Source of the DNA: Fibrobacterota bacterium | Lineage (GTDB): Bacteria; Fibrobacterota; Chitinivibrionia; Chitinivibrionales; Chitinispirillaceae | Direction: 5' to 3' | NCBI GenBank assembly: GCA_023412475.1 | Contig: JAEYNR010000097.1 | Coordinates: 53,876-117,875 of the forward strand | DNA length: 64,000 bases | Shown: one piece after another, positions 27,633-34,711 of the stretch | Numbering within the stretch: position 1 is the first letter of the stretch | Layout: each line of letters starts with the position of its first letter | Program-made: the position numbers and the translations under genes | Notes under the pieces: generated by a model | Seen by the model: the letters and a program-made list of their open reading frames with translations, nothing else | The model's database searches: none | Told to the model about the DNA's origin: nothing

Positions 27633-27650
27633 CAGTTATTAGGAATTTGA

Positions 27651-28280
27651 CACGATATCGGAGCAGTTGCCGGGAAATTCTCATACACGCCATTTGGAGA
27701 AGTGATAGACAGAGTGATTGCCCGGCCCACCTGTAATATTCCAATCGGTTTTGCCGGAGCATTCGGAGTTCTTAGAGAACCCAATGGATTATATTACATG
27801 AACGCCAGGTTTTACGATCTTTCAATCGGCCGCTTTCTCTCCGAAGATCCATTGGGCCCTGGTGGAGGGGATATGACACTTTATTCTTATGCGGGGAGTA
27901 ATCCGGTGGTGTTTGTGGATCCGAGCGGGTTGTGTAGAGTAAGTGGGGGAAGTAATCAACTTAAAGGAAGTATCGATGTTGGAAATAGGTCTGTTGCAGT
28001 GGACTTTTCCAATAAGACTACATTAAACTTATCACTAACAAAACCATGGGAAGTCTCAACAGTTGCAAAACAAACATATTTAAGTGAGACAGGTAATAAT
28101 CTGAAAATCAGTAATTTATCTTTAACAACAGAGATATTTGGACATGCAGCGGCATATTGGTTAGGTGACAAAGTTTCAATACCTAAAGTTAGTCCTTTCT
28201 TGGTTAAGCATGCAGGCGTTGCCAACTGTGGTGAATGGGGTGTTGATGGCAACCGTTGGCTATGGGATTTTTTAGATTAA
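27651..28280 (+). pseudogene. Displaced Rhs core fragment with C-terminal toxin cassette 2
   Basis: Directly after an in-frame TGA the frame reads DIGAVAGKFSYTPFGEVIDR, then CNIPIGFAGAFGVLREPNGL, YYMNARFYDLSIGRFLSEDP and VDPSGLCRVSGG. This duplicates the end of the core in the 24802 gene almost base for base. About 110 residues of a different C-terminal domain follow (SLTKPWEVSTVAKQTYLSET, FGHAAAYWLGDKVS, HAGVANCGEWGVDGNRWLWD), of unknown activity. There is no delivery region; a GTG at 27702 with GGAGAA upstream might allow translation but is part of the core. It is a silent donor cassette, likely usable by recombination. Confidence 0.85.
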
Positions 28281-28293
28281 TGAGAATATAACT

Positions 28294-29091
28294 ATGATAA
28301 AAAATACACTTTTGCTTATAGTTTCGATATTAATAGCTGGTTGTGGTCAGGAAAAGAAAACCTCATTGATTACAGATCGAGGACTTGAAAAAGCTGTTCG
28401 AATAGCCTTAGGTAAGAAAAGTGGAGAAATTACAGTACAAGACCTTGCCAGTATAACAGAAATTCATTCCACAAACTGTAATACAATTGCAAGTCTGGAA
28501 GGAATCGAAAAAATGGTTAACTTAGAAGTTGCAGCATTTCCATGCAATAAGATTATTGATATAACCCCGCTGAATTCTTTGAGCAAAGTCCGTGTTTTAG
28601 ATCTAAATTCAAATAAGCAATTATCTGATATTAGCAAGCTCTCAAATTTGAGAAACCTTGAAGAACTTTTTTTAAGCGAAAATAGTATCTCAGATGTAGC
28701 ACCTCTTGGGAATTTAAAAAAACTACGTAAATTATGGATTGATCGAAATGATGTAGTTGATATTTCAATGTTAGAAGGATTAGAATCTCTCGAAGTATTA
28801 ATTGCTTATTGGAATGAGATTGAAAAATTACCAGATTTTCGAAAATTTAAGAAACTTACAAAAGTGGATTTGCATAATAATAAAATATCAGACAGTTCTG
28901 AATTAGAGACATTGAAAAAAATAGTTTATGTCAACCTACAAGCTAATTCTATTCACAACCCTAATTTATTCATACCTATTGGGAAAGCAGAATTTATAAA
29001 TTTATCGCAAAATCCTATCGACTGTTCAAAGATCTCCACTACCCACGATTCCCTTATAGCAGTTGGGGTAATGCAGATTGATTGCAAGTAA
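28294..29091 (+). CDS. Leucine-rich-repeat lipoprotein, candidate immunity for cassette 2
   Basis: 265 aa. The signal and lipobox are classic: MIKNTLLLIVSILIAGCGQE, lipidated Cys at 17. Residues ~60-240 hold internalin-type leucine-rich repeats of ~22 residues (LSNLRNLEELFLSENSISDV, LGNLKKLRKLWIDRNDVVDI). It starts 14 bases after the stop of toxin cassette 2, the position of an immunity gene. LRR proteins bind proteins, so neutralising a toxin in the periplasm is reasonable but inferred. The frame is intact, although the toxin before it is displaced. Confidence 0.75.
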   Translation: MIKNTLLLIVSILIAGCGQEKKTSLITDRGLEKAVRIALGKKSGEITVQDLASITEIHSTNCNTIASLEGIEKMVNLEVAAFPCNKIIDITPLNSLSKVRVLDLNSNKQLSDISKLSNLRNLEELFLSENSISDVAPLGNLKKLRKLWIDRNDVVDISMLEGLESLEVLIAYWNEIEKLPDFRKFKKLTKVDLHNNKISDSSELETLKKIVYVNLQANSIHNPNLFIPIGKAEFINLSQNPIDCSKISTTHDSLIAVGVMQIDCK

Positions 29092-29115
29092 GATATTAGA
29101 ATAATAGCTCTTTGA

Positions 29116-29493
29116 AAAAGATTTGCCAAGGTTGCCTCAAACAAAGGAAACACCACTATTATAGCAGGAACAGTTGCAGGTACTCAGCATTCTTAGGTTA
29201 AACACGCATTAGGCCCTATTGATGATTTAGACAATATATTTATGAAACATGATATTGACTACCTCTATTCTGGTCTTGATTTAAAGAATAATTCTGCAAA
29301 TTATGTTAATCCAAAACTTAATCCCGCTGATTTTTCTCTTATAAAACGAACAGATAGTTTATTGAGACTTAATCCTTCTACATGGTCAAATCCTCCTTCT
29401 GACCCTGATTATGCAAGAAGATATGGCAATGCAGCTAATTTCATTTTTAAGGTCAAATACAATTACCAACTAATGCAAGACCTGTTCAGGTGA
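29116..29493 (+). pseudogene. Displaced toxin cassette 3, phospholipase A2-like, with in-frame stop
   Basis: The frame reads KRFAKVASNKGNTTIIAGTV, AGTQHS, TAG stop (29194-29196), then VKHALGPIDDLDNIFMKHDI, DYLYSGLDLKN and so on to a stop at 29493. The GPIDDLD...KHDIDY motif resembles the Ca2+/His-Asp core of bacterial and parvoviral phospholipase A2 domains, found as Rhs/polymorphic toxin tips. No Rhs core precedes it, and the stop interrupts it, so it is a remnant. An internal ATG (29242) could make a shortened product. Confidence 0.6.
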
Positions 29494-29504
29494 GGGAAGA
29501 GACT

Positions 29505-29771
29505 ATGAAAAAGAATTATACTGGTATGTTTTTCATGTTTTTATCTATTATTGCATCTATTATGCCCTGGATCATTTTTTCGAAAATCTATGGTAATCAG
29601 GTACATATGATTTTCTCAGCATTTTGGATTGTTATTACTGTAATTGCAGTTCGAATTAACAAACAAAAGATTTATAGACTGCTATTTCTGTTGGCTCCAT
29701 TAGCATTTCTTCCAACTCTGTACATTGCAGCAATGTTTTTCAAGTTTTCTATACAAGGTTTTGCACCGTAG
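29505..29771 (+). CDS. Small membrane protein, candidate immunity for cassette 3
   Basis: 88 aa from ATG 29505, with GAGGGAAGAG upstream; a GTG at 29490 overlaps the previous stop and is less likely. Three hydrophobic helices are visible (MFFMFLSIIASIMPWIIFSK, MIFSAFWIVITVIAVRI, LLFLLAPLAFLPTLYIAAMF). It starts 11 bases after the phospholipase-like cassette. Multi-pass membrane proteins often protect against lipase toxins, but no family was recognised; the role is inferred from position. Confidence 0.55.
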   Translation: MKKNYTGMFFMFLSIIASIMPWIIFSKIYGNQVHMIFSAFWIVITVIAVRINKQKIYRLLFLLAPLAFLPTLYIAAMFFKFSIQGFAP

Positions 29772-29819
29772 ACAAACGTATTCTGCATTTAAGTAGATCA
29801 TTGACATGCATGATTTGAC

Positions 29820-30253
29820 TTTAACCGCAAAATTCTCATACACTCCATTTGGAGAAGTGATAGACAGAGCAATCGGTAATCCCGCCTGCAATATTCCAAT
29901 CGGTTTTGCCGGAGCATTCGGAGTTATTCGGGAACCCAATGGATTATATTACATGAACGCCAGGTATTATGATCCTGCGATCGGACGTTTTCTCTCCTAA
30001 GATCCATTGGGCCCTGGTGGAGGGGATTTGACACTTTATTCTTATGCGGGAAGTAATCCGGTGGTGTTTGTGGATCCGAGCGGGTTGTGTTGCGATCAAG
30101 GTTGCGTAAAACATTGAAATGTTCAATGGAGATGGCGCAATGGGAGATGAAAATTCCTGGAGTTTCCTTAAAGAGGGCGTATGTAGATATTTCCCAAGAT
30201 CTGCTGGAGCTGGTGGTATTTGCATAAAAATTCGTGGCCAATCAGAGTTTTAA
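29820..30253 (+). pseudogene. Displaced Rhs core fragment 4 with decayed C-terminus
   Basis: The third copy of the core end in this island: KFSYTPFGEVIDRAIGNPAC, GFAGAFGVIREPNGL, YYMNARYYDPAIGRFLS, then TAA (29998-30000), then DPLGPGGGDLTLYSYAGSNP and VDPSGLCCDQGCVKH with a stop at 30117. A following shifted frame (30119-30253, 44 codons, MFNGDGAMGDENSWSFLKEG...) may be the rest of the lost toxin domain. Two stops and a shift show decay. Confidence 0.85.
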
Positions 30254-30312
30254 GGAATTGTAGATGTTTTTAAAGAATAAGAAAATTGGTCAACGGCATA
30301 CATGCCCAAGCA

Positions 30313-30334
30313 GAGGCATTTGGTAAAATGCCTC
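30313..30334. repeat. Inverted repeat GAGGCATTT/AAATGCCTC
   Basis: Nine-bp perfect stem with a 4-base loop at the downstream edge of the Rhs island. There is no T-run on either side, so it is not an obvious terminator. Confidence 0.5.
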
Positions 30335-30453
30335 CTCAACGATGAGCATATATATGAACAAGCTACAGTTTTTTCCCAGGAAATCTTCTAAACTCGCATG
30401 TTGTATTTAAAAAACATTTGCATCCCGATCGTACTATGATTTATTATCCAGAT

Positions 30454-30513
30454 ATGAAAAAGTTAATGATATCAGTAGTAGTGGTGAGTGTAGTCGTACG
30501 GTGTACACCGTAG
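30454..30513 (+). CDS. ilv attenuator leader peptide 1
   Basis: A 19-codon frame MKKLMISVVVVSVVVRCTP with seven Val, one Ile and one Leu; seven of eight codons at residues 8-15 are Val (GTA GTA GTG GTG AGT GTA GTC GTA). It ends at TAG 30511-30513, inside the antiterminator arm of the first attenuator. A TATGAT box at 30435-30440 may be a -10 element; no clear Shine-Dalgarno is visible, so translation would be weak or nearly leaderless. Ribosome stalling at scarce Val-tRNA would leave the antiterminator free to form. Confidence 0.8.
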   Translation: MKKLMISVVVVSVVVRCTP

Positions 30514-30579
30514 GGGCTTTCATATATTACTATGATAAAAAGCCCCTGCCGGTGAATGACTGACAGGGGCTTTTTATTT
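30506..30579 (+). promoter_or_regulatory. Attenuator 1: antiterminator/terminator switch
   Basis: Three segments are visible. Segment 2: CACCG (30506-30510) plus AGGGGCTTT (30512-30520). Segment 3: AAAGCCCCT (30539-30547) continuing to CGGTG (30554). Segment 4: CAGGGGCTTTTT (30564-30575). Segments 3 and 4 form a strong terminator stem AAAAAGCCCCTG / CAGGGGCTTTTT with a T-rich tail. Segments 2 and 3 pair nearly perfectly instead, so the two structures exclude each other, as in classic ilv/leu attenuators. Confidence 0.88.
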
Positions 30580-30693
30580 TGTGTGCTTATTTCCTGAAAA
30601 AAACTGGTATCAAACTCAGGTTTTAAAAACAAAGCAGGACTCTACTGCCCTGTTGCAGGAACTCCTGAAAAACAGCAGAACCGGACTATTATT

Positions 30694-30801
30694 ATGAAAT
30701 TAACTATCAAGGATATTTTTACAACTCTGATTACAATTCTCGTGGTGGTAATGGTGGTAGTAGTAGTGGTGAACACTCATTCTCCACCGTCAGGGTTGTG
30801 A
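30694..30801 (+). CDS. ilv attenuator leader peptide 2
   Basis: A 35-codon frame beginning MKLTIKDIFTTLITILVVV and ending THSPPSGL. It contains nine Val, four Ile and four Leu; residues 17-26 are Val except one Met (30742-30771). The stop TGA is at 30799-30801, just past the antiterminator arm. No strong ribosome site (GGAC 10 bases before). All three branched-chain amino acids are represented, so this leader could sense Ile, Leu and Val together, unlike leader 1 which is mainly Val. Confidence 0.85.
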   Translation: MKLTIKDIFTTLITILVVVMVVVVVVNTHSPPSGL

Positions 30802-30864
30802 TTATAACTGAGAAGAAAACAGTAAAGCCCCTGCCGGTGAGAAACCTGCAGGGGCTTTTTTTAT
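30785..30864 (+). promoter_or_regulatory. Attenuator 2: antiterminator/terminator switch
   Basis: Segment 2 is CACCG-T-CAGGG (30785-30795). Segment 3 is AAAGCCCCTGCCGGTG (30824-30839), complementary to segment 2 with one mismatch. Segment 4 is GCAGGGGCTTT (30848-30858) followed by TTTT. Terminator stem AAAGCCCCTGC / GCAGGGGCTTT has a 13-base loop. The switch repeats attenuator 1 in sequence and layout and lies 20 bases before the ilvB start. Confidence 0.9.
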
Positions 30865-30883
30865 TTAACAAGGAGGATTATCT

Positions 30884-32542
30884 ATGAAGTACTCAGGAGC
30901 AGAGTTAATAACTCATCTGCTCGAAAGACAAGGTATAGATACCGTTTTCGGTATCCCAGGAGGAGCAAACCTGCCTCTCTATGATGCACTCTACAAAAGT
31001 AACCTCAGTCACATTCTGGCCAGACATGAGCAGGGAGCAGGTTTCATGGCTCAGGGAGTTGCCCGTTCAACTGGAAAAGCGGCAGTCTGTTTTGCCACTT
31101 CAGGCCCTGGAGCCACTAATCTTCTTACTGCCATTGCCGATGCTAAACTTGATTCCATACCGGTGATAGCTATAACCGGGCAGGTCCCATCTGGATTGAT
31201 AGGCTCCGATGCTTTTCAGGAGATAGATACCTATGGAATGTCTATGCCCATCACCAAGCATAATTTTCTGATCCGATCTGCAGCAGAACTTCTGGAGGCG
31301 ATACCGGAAGCTTTCCGGATAGCAGTTTCAGGGCGACCGGGCCCGGTTCTTATTGACGTGCCTAAAGATGTTCAGCAACAATACATCGAGTTTTCGTCCT
31401 GGCCACAGCCTGGATCAAAGATTGCGCCAAATAAGGCTGATATTGCAGGTGTAAAGGAAGCAGTCAGGATGCTCTCTGAAGCCAGACGTCCTGTTCTTTA
31501 CATAGGCGGGGGTATAATTCATGCGGGAGCGTCTGAACTTGCCGTAAGACTTTCTCATTGCAGTTCGGTTCCAGCAGTTTGCACTCTGATGGGAATGGGA
31601 GTGTTTAAACCTGAGGATCCCTATTATCTGGGAATGCTGGGGATGCACGGAGCCCGCTCCACAAACGAGATACTTAATAATTGCGATCTGCTCCTTGCAT
31701 TCGGGACTCGGTTTGATGACCGGGCTACTGGGAAGGTAAACGACTTCTGTCCCAGTGCCAGAATAATTCATGCTGACATTGACAAATCAGAATTTGGTAA
31801 GATCAGAAAGGCCCATCTTGCACTGCATGGGGATATTGGAGAAATTCTTTTTTTGCTTTTAAGCCATGTTGAAAAACAGAATCGTACAGACTGGATGGAT
31901 CAGATAGCGCAAATAAAGCAGAAATATCCCCCCAGGGCAGCTTCCAATGATTTATCCAGTCCTGCCACTATTATCAGAAGTGTAGCAGCCCTGGTAAACA
32001 CTGATGCTATTGTTTGCACGGATGTCGGACAGCATCAGATGTGGGTTGCACAATATTATCCGTTTTCAAGGTCCAGGACCTTGTTGAGCTCAGGAGGATT
32101 GGGGACCATGGGTTTTGGGCTGCCGGCAGCAATCGGAGCCGCGCTGGCCAACCCAGAGAAAAAAGTTATACTTTTCACCGGTGATGGCTCTTTGCTGATG
32201 AACATACAGGAGCTGGCAACTCTGGCAGATCTGAACCTTAATCTGACAATTATCCTCTTTAATAACGGTCATCTTGGGCTGGTGCGTCAACAGCAGGAGC
32301 TTTTTTATAACAAAAACTACATTGCATCACGCTTTACCACTAATCCTGATTTCAGAACTATTGCACAGGGATTCGGTATAACCAGTTATGATCTTGAGGA
32401 CTACAATTCACCGGTAGAGCTACTCTCCAGAGCACTTACCGAACAAAAACCGTGTTTTGTAAATGTACCGATTCTTTATAGTCACAATGTAATGCCCATA
32501 GTTCCTCCGGGAGCAGCTAACATTGAATCCATAGAAGGTTAA
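30884..32542 (+). CDS. ilvB: Acetolactate synthase large subunit
   Basis: 552 aa. Thiamine-diphosphate enzyme condensing two pyruvates, or pyruvate and 2-oxobutyrate, the first common step to Val, Leu and Ile. Landmarks in order: DTVFGIPGGANLPLYDAL, the catalytic Glu in HILARHEQGAGFMAQG, CFATSGPGATN, ITGQVPSGLIGSDAFQE, GRPGPVLIDVPKDVQ and the ThDP/Mg motif GDGSLLMNIQELATLADLNL with NN at the end. The ATG follows AAGGAGG. It is controlled by two tandem attenuators and forms an operon with the small subunit 3 bases downstream. Confidence 0.97.
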   Translation: MKYSGAELITHLLERQGIDTVFGIPGGANLPLYDALYKSNLSHILARHEQGAGFMAQGVARSTGKAAVCFATSGPGATNLLTAIADAKLDSIPVIAITGQVPSGLIGSDAFQEIDTYGMSMPITKHNFLIRSAAELLEAIPEAFRIAVSGRPGPVLIDVPKDVQQQYIEFSSWPQPGSKIAPNKADIAGVKEAVRMLSEARRPVLYIGGGIIHAGASELAVRLSHCSSVPAVCTLMGMGVFKPEDPYYLGMLGMHGARSTNEILNNCDLLLAFGTRFDDRATGKVNDFCPSARIIHADIDKSEFGKIRKAHLALHGDIGEILFLLLSHVEKQNRTDWMDQIAQIKQKYPPRAASNDLSSPATIIRSVAALVNTDAIVCTDVGQHQMWVAQYYPFSRSRTLLSSGGLGTMGFGLPAAIGAALANPEKKVILFTGDGSLLMNIQELATLADLNLNLTIILFNNGHLGLVRQQQELFYNKNYIASRFTTNPDFRTIAQGFGITSYDLEDYNSPVELLSRALTEQKPCFVNVPILYSHNVMPIVPPGAANIESIEG

Positions 32543-32545
32543 GTT

Positions 32546-32830
32546 ATGAGCAGAAATAATTTAATTGAGCTGATTGTAAAAAACCACGCTGGAGTGATGT
32601 CTCACGTAACAGGACTTTTCTCCCGCAGAGGTTTCAATCTGGAAGGGATTCTCTGTGCCAAAACAGGCGATGGTTCCAGAAGCAGAATGTATCTGCTGGT
32701 AAGAGATGATGAACAACTTGAGCAGATCGAAAAACAACTGAGAAAGCTCTTCGATGTCTTGTCTGTGAAAATAATAGTAAAGTTTGATGAGAGCGTTTTT
32801 GACAGATTACAGGAATATGTTGGTGTTTAG
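32546..32830 (+). CDS. ilvN: Acetolactate synthase small (regulatory) subunit, short form
   Basis: 94 aa, made up of one ACT domain: LIELIVKNHAGVMSHVTGLF, SRRGFNLEGILC, SRMYLLVRDD, LRKLFDVLSVKIIV. This is about the length of E. coli IlvN (96) and lacks the C-terminal domain of longer IlvH proteins. It activates the large subunit and gives feedback inhibition by valine. It starts three bases after ilvB. No ilvC follows here. Confidence 0.93.
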   Translation: MSRNNLIELIVKNHAGVMSHVTGLFSRRGFNLEGILCAKTGDGSRSRMYLLVRDDEQLEQIEKQLRKLFDVLSVKIIVKFDESVFDRLQEYVGV

Positions 32831-32910
32831 AAAGCTATTACGGTCAGGCTGCAGCCCTTTTTGGGCACAGCCAAGATATAAGTAAGTAAGCTTATGCTGT
32901 CGTTTGTTCT

Positions 32911-34044
32911 TCAAATGGCTGGGATATACAGAGTAATGGACGGAGTTTGGGAGTTGTCAGTTTCCAGAACAGCACCTGTTTTTTTAAGAAGAGCATAGGA
33001 TAAAGCCATTGTGGAAATTTGCTGAAGCGTCTCATTGCATTCTTCAAAAGATTGAGGTCTGTTTTGCTGATTACTCAAACTGGTTGAAGGAAGCGAGATG
33101 TGGACCTTCAGGTGTTTGCAATCAAAACGAGGCAGATTTTTATTCTCCTGCAGATTTGAGAGGTTAATGGTCAAGTTTCCAGGGTCATCAATATTGTTAT
33201 GTATGTGATAAAACACAGACCTCAGAATATGTCTTATATAGTCAGGATCCGGTTCTATATTTCCCAAATCCGGGTCAGCAATAAGCTTGTACTCCAGTTT
33301 TGATTCTGAGAATACTTCATCTGCGACCTGCTGAACAAGTGTACTCAGATCACTTTCCTTCCTTGAGACATGGGAGATGGTTTTTTTCATCTTGTTTATC
33401 AGGACTAAGGCTTTTTCCACACTATTTTTAATAGCATCAATATTGGAGGTGACTTCCTCTTTACCCTCCAGATGCATCTCAATTAATTGTAAATTACCAT
33501 AGATTCCGGTAAACACGTTACTGAAGGCATGAGAGAGTGCTTGCGATAAAAGATCAAGTACATTATATCTTTTATGATTATTGATAGTAACAAAAGCAGA
33601 TTGATCACAGGTGATATCATAGATTATTCCGATAGTGCCGTTGAATTCCATCTCTCCTTCATTTCTGGCTTTATATCTTCCGGCGGCATTTACTTTACAC
33701 AACATGACCAGATCCGATCCGTCATTTTGCGTTAGACGGGCGCGAAGACGCAGTCTCAGCTCGGATGTTTTTCTGGCATTGGATCTTCTTTCATCAAATA
33801 GTTTTGGTGCTTTCTCACTTCCGGTAGGGATACCCGCAAAACGGGGAAGTACATATTTACTGCTAACAGCATTTACGTCTTCAGGATGTATGATAGAGCT
33901 GAAATGAGTTCCAAGCAGGTCATTTTCAGAGTAGCCCAGTATTGACTGCAGGACTTCACTCAAAAAGGTAAATTTACCTTCATTATCAAGAACATATACA
34001 ATACCTGGCACTGTAGAGAGCAACGTATGGCAATGATCTTCCAT
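32911..34044 (-). CDS. PAS-domain, histidine-kinase-like protein with degenerate ATPase
   Basis: 377 aa, cytosolic (no membrane segments). Residues ~8-60 are a PAS domain (VPGIVYVLDNEGKFTFLSEV, LGYSENDLLGTHF, IIHPEDV). A second PAS/PAC-like part reaches ~150. Residues ~163-225 resemble a HisKA dimerisation helix pair: ALSHAFSNVFTGIYGNLQL, with H172 at the phospho-site position (compare HDFNNLL in related kinases). The C-terminal part should be a HATPase, but the N-box is altered (RSVFYHIHNNI) and no DxGxG glycine box is seen, so catalysis is doubtful. Convergent with ilvN. Confidence 0.75.
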   Translation of the reverse strand: MEDHCHTLLSTVPGIVYVLDNEGKFTFLSEVLQSILGYSENDLLGTHFSSIIHPEDVNAVSSKYVLPRFAGIPTGSEKAPKLFDERRSNARKTSELRLRLRARLTQNDGSDLVMLCKVNAAGRYKARNEGEMEFNGTIGIIYDITCDQSAFVTINNHKRYNVLDLLSQALSHAFSNVFTGIYGNLQLIEMHLEGKEEVTSNIDAIKNSVEKALVLINKMKKTISHVSRKESDLSTLVQQVADEVFSESKLEYKLIADPDLGNIEPDPDYIRHILRSVFYHIHNNIDDPGNLTINLSNLQENKNLPRFDCKHLKVHISLPSTSLSNQQNRPQSFEECNETLQQISTMALSYALLKKTGAVLETDNSQTPSITLYIPAI

Positions 34045-34182
34045 TCTATGAGTATCTCCGGAAAATTAATTTAGTTCGAGACTGCATGTTTAGCAGTGTA
34101 AACATCATAACTTGTACGCCAATCAGAAACTATTTCACTTTTTAAAGACCACAGGAAATAACGGTTTGCATTAAACAATAGG

Positions 34183-34204
34183 ATTATCATAACATTATGA
34201 TAAT
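34183..34204. repeat. AT-rich palindrome ATTATCATAA-CA-TTATGATAAT
   Basis: Ten-bp inverted repeat around CA, about 140 bases upstream of the minus-strand PAS/kinase-like gene. Same arms as the palindrome at 14712-14732. Could be an operator. Confidence 0.6.
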
Positions 34205-34273
34205 AAAATGTCAGTAAAAAAAACAAGTCAGCCACGTCATAGCGAAAGGGATGTGAGGGGGATGAGCAAGGGC

Positions 34274-34621
34274 CTAACGGTACATCTTGACTACAAGAGG
34301 ACCTTTTGTCTTGTTCTCCTGGATCATTTTGTCAAGCGAATAGATCGAGTCACTTCTCATGTCAATTTTAGTAACTACTTCACCGCGAGCATTGAAAAGG
34401 ACTGCTTTTTGAAAGCCCTGCAGTTTTTTAACATCAGGGCGGCTGCCCCAAATAGAAACAAAGGCCATATCGCGATTTGAGGAGTAGGGTTGCGGTTTAA
34501 AAGCTACCTTTTGCGCAGGTGCTTTTTTAACAGAATTTTTATTTTCAGAACCAGAAGCATTAAAAGCACCAGCCAGATTCATTAGAGAAGCTACCAAAAG
34601 AGTAAAACACCATTTCTTCAT
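34274..34621 (-). CDS. Small secreted protein, unknown
   Basis: 115 aa from ATG 34621 (GGAGCAGG upstream); the frame extends to 34666 without a signal peptide there. A signal peptide is clear (MKKWCFTLLVASLMNLAGAF). A Lys/Pro linker (KKAPAQKVAFKPQPYSSN) leads to a short beta-rich end (KAVLFNARGEVVTKIDMRSD ... GPLVVKMYR), which resembles the last domain of secreted proteins that carry a C-terminal sorting-like beta-sandwich (FDMLGR...G.YVVKI pattern). That likeness is weak. Lies between sigma factor and PAS protein genes on the same strand. Confidence 0.6.
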   Translation of the reverse strand: MKKWCFTLLVASLMNLAGAFNASGSENKNSVKKAPAQKVAFKPQPYSSNRDMAFVSIWGSRPDVKKLQGFQKAVLFNARGEVVTKIDMRSDSIYSLDKMIQENKTKGPLVVKMYR

Positions 34622-34711
34622 AAACCTGCTCCATCTGAGTGACTCATATATGTACAATATAATCACTTAAGCAGTTAATGCCCAGTTCTTTTTAAAAGCA
34701 ACCAGAGACTT

